In this document: positions 1 through 5,831 of the stretch, piece by piece
Layout: every line of letters starts with the position of its first letter
Numbering within the stretch: position 1 is the first letter of the stretch
Assembly (NCBI GenBank): GCA_021833045.1
Contig: JAKBGP010000115.1
Span: 1-6,721, forward strand
Length of the DNA stretch: 6,721 nucleotides
Source of the DNA: Thermoplasmata archaeon
Lineage (GTDB): Archaea > Thermoplasmatota > Thermoplasmata > Thermoplasmatales > Thermoplasmataceae
Reading direction: 5' to 3'
Made by a program: the position numbers and the translations under genes
The notes under the pieces: generated by a model
What the model was told of the DNA's origin: nothing
Databases searched by the model: none
Seen by the model: the letters and a program-made list of their open reading frames with translations, nothing else

Positions 1-1063
1 GAAACTTATGCTTAAGATATTGCATTAAAAGGTTGGGCAGATTCCGTTTGGCGAGTTCATAGGGCTCGTCAAGTCCCTGTGATAGATACTCGTATAATGC
101 CGTGATGGATTCTTTGACTCTTTCTTCTTCCGCCTCCCAAATCTTAAAATCCGGCCTTCCGAGGTCAGCAAAGGATGGAGTTTCTGCTTTTCCTGCATCT
201 GTGTCTTTGAACTTATAATAATGTTCAATCATGTATTCCAGAGCCGGATCTTCATATGGAGGAACACATCGTATGTTGGCAAATTCTCTCATTTTTCGGG
301 CAAATTCGTCTTTCTCAACTCCCTGCCTATTCAGATGAACGCTATATGCAACACAGGCCTTGTTTCTCTCGCCCTGATTGAATGTCCCTCCAGTATTGAT
401 TCTCTTAAGCATTGCCTTTGTCCAGTTTGCTCTCTCTAACATCAACGACTCTAACCAGTATGGTGCCTTTGCAATAGGTAGGTCATAAGTTTTGTAAAAC
501 CCCTTGTCGTTCTGAGACCCACCACCCACCAAAATGTTTCCATTGCTTCTTATGTCAATACCCGTTCCAAGTGCGTCTGATGCACCAGTGATAATGGATG
601 AATCCTTTACTTGCATTATGATATGCAGCCCTCCCGACGGAGTATACTGAATCAGTGATGTTATCTGGTCGCTGTTGTTCCTATGTAGAATTTTGGACCA
701 CTCTGTCCAACCGTCTTTCCCATTCTTTACATCGATGTCTATGGCAACAATATCGTTGCCCATAGCTAGCCCGACATTGGCATCTGGGTTCGCCAGCCAC
801 ATTCTCTTGATTTTCTCTTGGTCTGTAGTTGCCTCACTCTGCCAGTTCTTGTGCATTGGGTGCTTTCCTGGACTTTTGCAGTTCTCAGCTTTGCTGCATG
901 TGCATATCCCGTTTTTAACTGTGTAAAGCGGGAACACAGGTATGCTTCTACTTGCAAAGAAAATGGCTGCATCAAGCTTTTTGTTAAACACTTTTTCAAA
1001 AGGTTTAAGATGCTCCAGGTATTCTGTAATTGAGTTCGGCGTGGGCGAAACTGTCGAACTCAT
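1..1063 (-). CDS. Archaeal primase-polymerase (prim-pol) replication protein, N-terminal part, cut by left window edge
   Basis: The frame runs without a stop from the ATG at 1063-1061 to the left edge (354 codons seen), so the C-terminus is missing. The N-terminal half has the hallmarks of the bifunctional primase/polymerase domain known from pRN1 ORF904 and related plasmid and virus replicases. There is a zinc-binding cluster C54-x-C56-x5-C62-x5-H68 next to SPGKHP (64-69). An acidic metal-binding pair D109/D111 sits in VAIDID, the nucleotide-binding His147 in SGGLHI, and a glycine-rich VGGGS at 179-183. Such proteins prime and extend DNA at the element's origin. Full-length relatives usually carry a C-terminal superfamily 3 helicase, which would lie outside the window. 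The start overlaps the stop of the upstream regulator (ATGA) and is preceded by a strong GAGGTGA ribosome binding site (1077-1071), implying coupled translation. The family call is firm; the C-terminal architecture is unknown. Confidence 0.9.
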   Translation of the reverse strand, partial: MSSTVSPTPNSITEYLEHLKPFEKVFNKKLDAAIFFASRSIPVFPLYTVKNGICTCSKAENCKSPGKHPMHKNWQSEATTDQEKIKRMWLANPDANVGLAMGNDIVAIDIDVKNGKDGWTEWSKILHRNNSDQITSLIQYTPSGGLHIIMQVKDSSIITGASDALGTGIDIRSNGNILVGGGSQNDKGFYKTYDLPIAKAPYWLESLMLERANWTKAMLKRINTGGTFNQGERNKACVAYSVHLNRQGVEKDEFARKMREFANIRCVPPYEDPALEYMIEHYYKFKDTDAGKAETPSFADLGRPDFKIWEAEEERVKESITALYEYLSQGLDEPYELAKRNLPNLLMQYLKHKF

Positions 1064-1230
1064 TTTTGTTTCACCTCTGGCTTTACTATGAGTTTGTTAC
1101 CTCTCATTTCTAGAATGATTTTCTCGCCTGCACTTATGTCTGCGTTTTTAACCCATATAGAGGGGAGCATCAAACACAAACCATCTCCTTTCCTGCCGAC
1201 TTTTCTTGTGCCAAATTTTATGCTTGCCAT
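1060..1230 (-). CDS. Small AbrB/SpoVT-like DNA-binding regulator (56 aa)
   Basis: The ATG is at 1230-1228 and the TGA at 1062-1060, giving 56 residues. The sequence follows the AbrB/MazE swapped-hairpin pattern: an N-terminal RKVGRKGDGLCLMLPSIW strand-turn-strand (residues 9-26), a GEKIILE strand (35-41), and a closing NKLIVKP strand (45-51). These proteins bind DNA as dimers and in archaeal plasmids often control replication genes or serve as antitoxins. No toxin partner is seen; the next gene is the primase-polymerase, overlapped by four bases. A role in setting replicase expression, and so copy number, is therefore the likeliest inference, comparable in position to CopG upstream of RepA in pRN-type plasmids, though from another fold. 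A TATA-like GATATAGA lies at 1262-1255, about 28 bases ahead of the ATG, so the mRNA is probably leaderless. Confidence 0.82.
   Translation of the reverse strand: MASIKFGTRKVGRKGDGLCLMLPSIWVKNADISAGEKIILEMRGNKLIVKPEVKQK
1071..1077 (-). promoter_or_regulatory. Ribosome binding site GAGGTGA of the primase-polymerase gene
   Basis: The minus strand reads GAGGTGA inside the last codons of the AbrB-like gene, seven bases before the ATG at 1063. It is complementary to the CACCTC end of archaeal 16S rRNA. It fixes the start of the replicase gene and supports translational coupling within the operon. Confidence 0.75.
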
Positions 1231-1254
1231 TTCAACTGAGTTAATGCAAACGTG

Positions 1255-1262
1255 TCTATATC
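1255..1262 (-). promoter_or_regulatory. TATA box for the abrB-like/prim-pol operon
   Basis: The minus strand reads GATATAGA, centred about 28 bases ahead of the ATG at 1230. That spacing is what an archaeal leaderless transcript needs. It is a moderate match to the TATA consensus, but the best one at a workable distance. Confidence 0.5.
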
Positions 1263-1275
1263 TATTCTAAGAATA
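1263..1275. promoter_or_regulatory. Perfect 13-bp palindrome, candidate operator
   Basis: TATTCT-A-AGAATA is a perfect 6-1-6 inverted repeat directly upstream of the TATA box of the AbrB-like operon, where the BRE/TFB site would be. A dimeric regulator bound here would compete with TFB. The AbrB-like protein or the divergent helix-turn-helix protein are the obvious candidates; which one binds is not shown by the sequence. Confidence 0.5.
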
Positions 1276-1280
1276 TTTTT

Positions 1281-1362
1281 CTGATACTCCTATAATACAG
1301 ATGCTGATACTAAAAAATCCCACAAAATTGATATAATGATACTAATTTTCTATGATGATACG
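1281..1362 (+). repeat. Four direct repeats of TGATAC in the divergent promoter region
   Basis: CTGATACT occurs at 1281-1288 and 1304-1311, ATGATACT at 1336-1343 and ATGATACG at 1355-1362, all in the same orientation and 19-32 bases apart. Copy 3 abuts the TATA box of the rightward gene and copy 4 ends two bases before its ATG, over the expected transcription start. The layout suits a repressor operator array, or possibly replication iterons beside the replicase gene. The spacing is irregular, which fits operators better than a tight iteron array. Confidence 0.5.
1329..1337 (+). promoter_or_regulatory. TATA box for the rightward helix-turn-helix-like gene
   Basis: TGATATAAT lies about 32 bases ahead of the ATG at 1365. 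Transcription would start about 5 bases before that ATG, giving an almost leaderless mRNA. The overlapping TGATAC repeat at 1336-1343 would let a bound protein block TBP. Confidence 0.5.
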
Positions 1363-1364
1363 TA

Positions 1365-2327
1365 ATGGGTATTATGAATGAGACTGACCTCAACCAAAAA
1401 GAAAAATTGGTACTTGAGAAGTACTCTGAAAAACCGTGGAGACCTGAGGAACTATCAAAATTGCTTAAGAAAACGATGTCACGCCCAACATTCTACAGGG
1501 CTCATCGCTTGCTTTCTTGCCACTATGGCGAAGCAGACAAGCCTGGCAGGTGTCTTAAATCCCCCCTCATATATGTTATCTCCGATGAGGAGAAACGGCA
1601 ATACGGACTTATTGATACCAATGGTGACCTTCTTAATGGAAAGTTTTACTTCCACAAGGATAAGACTAAATCACAAAGATGGGTTAAGATAATGCAAAAA
1701 ATTAGAGATTACAATGGGAAGGATTCGCCATACCATCTTCTTACAATTGTGCAAAAAGAGTTCGGAGGGTACCCTTTGATATCAGCTGATGACATAATTG
1801 AAATGGCTAGATTTCATAGGAAAATCCCAGAAGGCAACCGATACAACGATGAAGTAGAACTTTTCAAATTCCTTGAACCACAGATACGAAGGCTTAGTCT
1901 ATTGTTTAATGAGGATGAGAGGAGAAGAGTTTCTATTGCGTTAAGAGAGGTTTTTGATTTATGCACAAAAGATTTACTAGGGGCAACCCAAGTAAGCGAC
2001 ACCAAGCTTTCTAAAGAAAGTTTTGATATTTTGTGTCACGTTTACAGAGAGGTGGATGCGAGAGAATTAGTTAAGTCTCTTTTTTTAAGGAATGCCGACT
2101 CTGGCAAAGAACTGACAGGGGTCAAAGCTAGATTGATTTCAGATATTACAAAAGTTTTCACGGAACATTTTGATAAAACTTGGATTATCACATTCCTCAA
2201 TTCAAAAATCAGTGAGTTAAGCGATAGGGAAATTGAAATTTCATTTGAAGATCCCAAAGAGGTCGGAAAAATAGTAGGGTTGAGAAACGGTCTTATCGAG
2301 ACCCTAAGGGAATTAAGCAGCAACTAA
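1365..2327 (+). CDS. Protein of unknown family with an N-terminal helix-turn-helix-like region (320 aa)
   Basis: I do not recognise the family. Residues about 11-50 read like a winged-helix or helix-turn-helix unit: a first helix QKEKLVLEKY, then PEELSKLLKKT, then a basic recognition-like helix SRPTFYRAHRLL. The rest is mostly charged and alpha-helical with no signal peptide or membrane segment, so it is probably a soluble cytoplasmic protein. It is divergent from the AbrB-like/prim-pol operon and its promoter is studded with TGATAC repeats, so an autoregulated DNA-binding protein controlling the replication operon, or one taking part in initiation or partition, is a reasonable inference only. 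The ATG at 1365 is preferred because the TATA box suits it; the ATG at 1374 is the alternative. No ribosome binding site is seen, as expected for a leaderless gene. Confidence 0.75.
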   Translation: MGIMNETDLNQKEKLVLEKYSEKPWRPEELSKLLKKTMSRPTFYRAHRLLSCHYGEADKPGRCLKSPLIYVISDEEKRQYGLIDTNGDLLNGKFYFHKDKTKSQRWVKIMQKIRDYNGKDSPYHLLTIVQKEFGGYPLISADDIIEMARFHRKIPEGNRYNDEVELFKFLEPQIRRLSLLFNEDERRRVSIALREVFDLCTKDLLGATQVSDTKLSKESFDILCHVYREVDARELVKSLFLRNADSGKELTGVKARLISDITKVFTEHFDKTWIITFLNSKISELSDREIEISFEDPKEVGKIVGLRNGLIETLRELSSN

Positions 2328-2717
2328 AAAAATTGTTTCAGTTCACTCTATTACCCGATAACTTCTACAAAACAAAAGAAATACGCATCCCCCGAAAAAA
2401 GTTCAGATGTGGATCTCAATTGTTATCTATTCAGCATTCATAACAAATCTTTCATAGTTGGAAACAACAAGAAGAAATCTACCCCTGGGCAACCGTTTTT
2501 CAGAAGGCTGTTTTAAAGAGTCTCTATGTCGTCGAGGGGTCTTTTGTAAGAACCTCTAATCCCATGTTCCATACTTACTCTTGAAGCGTTTGAAACTCTC
2601 TATGATGAATTGACGTTTCGGTAAAAAGTCTTAGGTTGATCTGATCTCTTGTAAAATATCGGTTGATAGAGAACGTTGCTATCATTACAATGAAAGAGAG
2701 TGTTTACAGTATAGCGT
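2328..2717. other. Gene-free spacer of 390 bases between two converging genes
   Basis: No coding frame of useful length is visible on either strand. It lies between the stops of converging genes, so transcription terminators are expected, but no clear T-run terminator stands out. Two modest hairpins can be drawn: GTTG-GAAA-CAAC at 2457-2468 and an imperfect GAGG..TCTT/AAGA..CCTC stem at 2534-2556 with a TTGT loop. An ATGATGA at 2602-2608 followed by CTGA at 2641-2644 resembles C and D boxes but lacks a flanking terminal stem. An origin or a decayed gene is possible; neither can be shown. Confidence 0.4.
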
Positions 2718-3305
2718 TTATTTCAACAGGGACGTGACTTTCTGGTAAAGATTATCTAAATCTTTGAGAATATCAGTACATTCTCTTGCATTGGCAGGAA
2801 CAAACCACATTTTACCATCCAACCTTTTGATAGACATGTTTTTAGTAAACTCCTCTTCGTTCTGAATCATTCCTACTTTGTGTGCCCTCTCCAGCCATTT
2901 TTCCCCAGATACACTGGATATTATAACCGGAATGAAACCAAAATCAAAAATTGTCTTCGCCAGATAAATTGGAGCAAATTTCAAATTCTCGTTGTTTGGA
3001 TATGGATATATCTCGGTAATCGCCTCAACAGTGAGCATAGTTTGGAATTGAATATCGCCATGACTTCCAATTTCATCCCTCAACCTACCAATAATAGAAG
3101 AGGGGGTAATCATGAGTTTGTGATTCGGTTTAATTGAGTTCCTAGCAAAGAGATAATCAGACATCCACCTAGATTCATCTTGATGATCGTAATCCGTTCT
3201 AAAAACATCATGAAAAAAGGATTTATCTGCTATGAAACGAATAGAATGCCCCGCGACTTTAGGATCGTCGTCATCCTCTTTTACATCTAGAACTTTTACC
3301 GACAA
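2718..3305 (-). CDS. Protein of unknown function, weakly PIN-like (195 aa, TTG start)
   Basis: The frame opens at TTG (3305-3303), the only usable start between the in-frame TGA at 3359-3357 and the body of the protein. A TATA box (TTTATATT, 3339-3332) sits about 30 bases ahead, which supports this start and a very short leader. The protein starts with an acidic run (EDDDD, 10-14), then SIRFIADKSFF (21-31). A FGFIPVIISSVSGEKWLERA stretch (122-141) follows, with GMIQNEEEF at 145-153. This order of strands and acidic residues (D27, D77/E78, D121) recalls PIN-domain nucleases, but the usual C-terminal T-x-D motif is not evident, so the resemblance may be superficial. There is no membrane segment. 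It is likely cargo of the element and is not recognised with confidence. Confidence 0.65.
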   Translation of the reverse strand: MSVKVLDVKEDDDDPKVAGHSIRFIADKSFFHDVFRTDYDHQDESRWMSDYLFARNSIKPNHKLMITPSSIIGRLRDEIGSHGDIQFQTMLTVEAITEIYPYPNNENLKFAPIYLAKTIFDFGFIPVIISSVSGEKWLERAHKVGMIQNEEEFTKNMSIKRLDGKMWFVPANARECTDILKDLDNLYQKVTSLLK

Positions 3306-3331
3306 TTCAAACTTGTAGAGTATATTGAAAT

Positions 3332-3339
3332 AATATAAA
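3332..3339 (-). promoter_or_regulatory. TATA box for the 195-aa gene
   Basis: The minus strand reads TTTATATT in a very A+T-rich stretch between two minus-strand genes, about 27-34 bases before the TTG start at 3305. It indicates a separate promoter rather than read-through from the upstream gene alone. Confidence 0.55.
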
Positions 3340-3356
3340 TAAATTCCTGAAAATTT

Positions 3357-3638
3357 TCAAACATCTTTATCTGTCAGCGCATTTTCAACTACGGTTTCCA
3401 TGTCTATGCCTTCTCCCTTTGCAACCTTGTTGACGTAGTTTACAAACACGCCTTTTCCCTTACCTACTATGTCAAAGTCATAAGCAGGCGGAGATGCGAT
3501 CTTAGTCTTAACTGCAATTATACCGTCCTCTGGCTTGAACTCAAGGCCAGATTGATGAGCAATCTCCTTTAGCTTCTCCGGCATAGACTCACAGGTAAAG
3601 AAGTCAATTTTAACTACTCTCCCACTGTCCTGTTTCAT
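3357..3638 (-). CDS. Small acidic-to-neutral protein of unknown function (93 aa; 97 aa if the first ATG is used)
   Basis: Three in-frame ATG codons lie at 3650, 3641 and 3638. A GGTGA ribosome binding site (3648-3644) is five bases ahead of the last one, and the TATA box places the transcript start near 3679, so 3638 is chosen. The protein opens with a VVKIDFFTCESMPEKLKEIA segment that looks like a strand followed by a helix. A loop-rich middle with PPAYDFDIVGKGKG follows, then a C-terminal helix ending in a DMETVVENAL motif. It has no signal peptide or membrane segment. I do not recognise the family. It reads toward the 195-aa gene with a gap of 51 bases, in the same frame, so co-transcription is possible although the second gene has its own TATA box. 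Confidence 0.65.
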   Translation of the reverse strand: MKQDSGRVVKIDFFTCESMPEKLKEIAHQSGLEFKPEDGIIAVKTKIASPPAYDFDIVGKGKGVFVNYVNKVAKGEGIDMETVVENALTDKDV

Positions 3639-3701
3639 CATTTTCACCATTTACTATATATCAGACGACTACTTAATCCTTTGATGTTATTTCAAAAGTA
3701 G

Positions 3702-3709
3702 TATTTAAA
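3702..3709 (-). promoter_or_regulatory. TATA box for the 93-aa gene
   Basis: The minus strand reads TTTAAATA, a strong archaeal TATA match, predicting a transcript start near 3679 and a leader of about 40 bases that contains the GGTGA site. It lies just past the end of the transposase remnant. Confidence 0.6.
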
Positions 3710-3712
3710 TTT

Positions 3713-4649
3713 TTATCTAAAGACAAGTATGTTGCACAATTTAGAATATGTACGCGTCATGCCTCTTACGATGTTATAATATTGTACCTTGAGAGCAATC
3801 TCCTAGACGATGTAATCAGGCCTGATGGCCTTGATTATTTCACCCATTGTCCTCTTCGATCCTAAGAAATATATCTTCCCATTCCATCTCTTCCTGTAAT
3901 GAACAGATTCCTTCCATTCATTCCCTAGTGTCTTTGGGATCTGTCTGACCACTCTGGCCCTAGCAGGTTATCCCTTGATTTTGTGGAGGCATTTCTCCCT
4001 AGATGTATTACTGCATCTGATCCAGAGGTATTGCAGATCTACTTCGAATCAAATCCCCTGTCGTCGAATATTCTCATGATACGGTTCTTTAATGATTCAG
4101 GTAACTTTATTCCGCCTTTGCATCATGCACATGTTCATCTGTGACGTTGAATGACAGTAGGGAAATATCATGTATTGAAATGACTGCATGCAGCTTGGAC
4201 CATCCTTTTCCCGGACTGTTCCGTTTCGTAGCGTGGTAATATTCCAGTATTGTGATTTTAAATCCTGCGGAATCAGTGGCACATTCCACAGGTCTTCCCA
4301 GAGAATCTTGAATTGTGGGTACAATCTTCCTGCTCACCTTGAATATGCTAGTGCAGCACGCTGTTGCTATTCCGGTTATCCTTCCAAATATTCTGGTAAT
4401 TCCCTCCAGTGATCTGAAGGGAACTATACACTGCCCTAAGTTTGGCAGGGAATGTTATGAATGCATTGGGAATCTTGAAGTGGCGATTACACTTTCCTTT
4501 GTTGTTCTCTTCAAGGAGAACTTTCCAGTTCATCTGGAACGATGAATCCATGAGATCTTTCACCCTGTTCACAGGGATATGTAGTACCAGTCCAATATCT
4601 TCTTCTATTCCCCACGGCTATGATTGGCTTTGTACCTAAACCCTATCAT
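3713..4649 (-). pseudogene. Decayed IS5/IS4-type DDE transposase (insertion sequence remnant)
   Basis: Read on the minus strand in several frames, this stretch gives one nearly complete transposase of about 310 codons, the normal length for the family. The start is MIGFRYKANHS (ATG 4649). A frame jump near 4617 leads to PWGIEEDIGLVL, and another near 4420 leads from KLRAVYS to PFRSLEGITRIFG. The block with the first catalytic Asp, VECATDSAGFK (codon 4274-4272), and KGWSKLHAVISIHD follows, ending at a stop at 4107. After a further frame jump comes IFDDRGFDSK with the second Asp (about 4065-4060), interrupted by TAG at 4041-4039. A last frame gives KESVHYRKRWNGKIYFLGSK, where the expected catalytic Glu of the family appears to be Lys (3877-3875). 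A TAG at 3805-3803 precedes EIALKVQYYN. It is clearly non-functional. Terminal inverted repeats could not be identified by eye. Confidence 0.85.
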
Positions 4650-4717
4650 AAAATGGCCTTATAAGTGCAAAGTCGTGAAAAGCAAAGACTAACAAAGGAA
4701 AACATCTAAAAATTGTA

Positions 4718-4995
4718 TTAAAACCAGAAAAAGAAGTTTAGAGTTAATTCTTGGATGCGTTGTATTAGCACCATCCACTTATCGTTGCCTTCAGCAACAA
4801 TCCCGCATGCATCAGCTGGCGTTTTTCCTTTATGGGCTTCATGCGGCCTCTCGTAGTTATGGTATAGCTAGTAGCCTTTCAAAATGCACATATCCTTTGT
4901 CCTTATCCTCCCAACGCCTTCTCCCTGTCCCTGATTTCGCCGTTCATCCTTTCCATCTTATTGTTCTACATCCCCAGTTCATATTGTGCAATTGC
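4718..4995 (-). pseudogene. C-terminal remnant of a second DDE (integrase-core type) transposase
   Basis: The minus strand encodes KMERMNGEIRDREKALGG (about 4960-4906), which carries the catalytic Glu context (ERMNG..RDREK) of archaeal integrase-core/IS6-like transposases. After a degenerate, shifted stretch with stops comes HNYERPHEAHKGKTPADACG, then GNDKWMVLIQRIQEL, ending at TAA (4720-4718). The RPHEA...GKTPA motif is the usual C-terminal end of this group. The upstream two thirds with the two Asp residues are missing and a TAG precedes NNKMER, so this is a truncated and frameshifted scrap. It lies beside, and in the same orientation as, the IS5-type remnant, about 70 bases away. Confidence 0.8.
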
Positions 4996-5002
4996 ACTCT
5001 AT

Positions 5003-5188
5003 GCTAATATAGGAATAATTCTAGGCATTATTGCGGTTGTTTCATATTCTGGCAATCGGCATCTTCCAGGTTCTTACTATACTCTTTCATATCGCTACAA
5101 TTCTGTTTTTATCGGGATCTTAGTGTTGTTGATGACCCCAATTAATGCTTTTCTTATTGGCAACGCTCCCCAATTCCCGATTTATTAA
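5003..5188 (+). pseudogene. Possible 3' fragment of a small membrane protein gene
   Basis: The plus strand gives an open stretch ending at TAA (5186-5188) with two hydrophobic runs, NIGIILGIIAVVSY and FIGILVLLMTPINAFLIG, separated by a polar loop (GNRHLPGSYYTLSYRYNS). This reads like the tail of a two-helix membrane protein. No start, ribosome binding site or promoter precedes it; to the left the frame runs into the antisense of the second transposase remnant, so its 5' end may have been removed by that insertion. Chance hydrophobicity of an A+T-rich frame is the alternative. Confidence 0.25.
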
Positions 5189-5202
5189 AATAAGTGAGGT
5201 CA

Positions 5203-5225
5203 GGAACTTTTAAGTTTACAGTTCC
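5203..5225. promoter_or_regulatory. Promoter with TATA-like core flanked by an inverted repeat
   Basis: TTTTAAGT (about 5208-5215) is centred about 27 bases before the ATG at 5238, fitting a leaderless gene. It is enclosed by GGAACT (5203-5208) and AGTTCC (5220-5225), a perfect 6-bp inverted repeat with an 11-bp gap. The core itself is nearly symmetric (AACTT-TT-AAGTT, 5205-5216). A dimeric repressor bound to the arms would cover the TATA box. Confidence 0.45.
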
Positions 5226-5237
5226 AATAACATTACT

Positions 5238-5831
5238 ATGGGGTTCGCAAAGAACTGGCTAGAGGAGATAGTTGCGGAATGGTTATCCCTAGAGGGTTAT
5301 TCTGTTGAAACCAACGTTCCCTTGAAATCCAAAATGAGCGGGGGAAGAGGTGAGGCAGATGTGCTCGGTTTCATGTTCAACGGTGACTATTTGCATATAG
5401 TTCACGCCGAGACAACTGTTCAGTTGACAGAGAGCCATGCAGATAATGTCGAAAAGATAAAGAAGAAGTTTTCCTCAGAAAATGTTGCTGCAGTTCTTGA
5501 GATCGCAAAAATAAAATATGGTGAGAGGAGAATTGGTTCTACAAAGCATGTTTTTATCTCTGCGCTGGCCTCTTCTAAAAAAGAAGCGCAGAACTTAAAG
5601 GAAACTCTGATTACAGATAACATAGAATTCATGGAGTTTCCTGAATTGGTAAATCGCTGCTTGACGGCCATATCCAAAGAAGGAGAAAAGAGGGTGAATA
5701 ACGGATTGAACAAAACCAGCGATTACAACCAGGCAATATTTGCTGCATTGCCAGATGGATTGTGGTTTATGAAGATGTTGGGCATGATGCAGAGACATAG
5801 AATGTTAAACCTTTCTGAATCTGTTGACTAA
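5238..5831 (+). CDS. PD-(D/E)XK restriction-endonuclease-like protein, possibly inactive (197 aa)
   Basis: The N-terminal half follows the restriction-endonuclease fold pattern. A first helix carries paired acids (WLEEIVAEWLSLEGYSVE, 7-24) and is followed by a strand. Then comes GRGEADVLGF (36-45) with D41 at the position of the conserved acid, and LHIVHAETT (52-60) with E58 where the E-x-K motif belongs. The motif lysine is Thr60 here, so catalysis may be lost or use a displaced residue. The C-terminal part is helical and basic (EGEKRVNNG near 148-156) with no recognised domain. Such proteins can process DNA in replication, recombination or restriction; the substrate is unknown. The ATG at 5238 is supported by a leaderless promoter. 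The gene converges on the integrase and the two coding ends overlap by 27 bases (5805-5831). The fold call is an inference from motif order. Confidence 0.7.
   Translation: MGFAKNWLEEIVAEWLSLEGYSVETNVPLKSKMSGGRGEADVLGFMFNGDYLHIVHAETTVQLTESHADNVEKIKKKFSSENVAAVLEIAKIKYGERRIGSTKHVFISALASSKKEAQNLKETLITDNIEFMEFPELVNRCLTAISKEGEKRVNNGLNKTSDYNQAIFAALPDGLWFMKMLGMMQRHRMLNLSESVD

Noticed and set aside
221..1033. Several plus-strand open frames of 60-83 codons opposite the replicase.
   Set aside because: They are antisense to the continuous prim-pol frame, lack promoters and have no recognisable motifs.
2602..2644. C/D box small RNA suggested by ATGATGA and CTGA.
   Set aside because: No terminal stem flanks the boxes and no clear internal D'/C' pair is present; the motif is short enough to occur by chance in this sequence.
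3303..3359. The 93-aa and 195-aa genes are in the same frame, separated only by a TGA and 17 codons, suggesting one gene with a stop read as an amino acid or a nonsense mutation.
   Set aside because: The linking stretch is very A+T rich and contains a well-placed TATA box for the second gene, and neither part looks like half of a known protein. Two genes is the simpler reading.
4097..4639. Short open frames on both strands taken as separate small genes.
   Set aside because: The minus-strand ones are pieces of a single frameshifted transposase, and the plus-strand ones are its antisense shadows.
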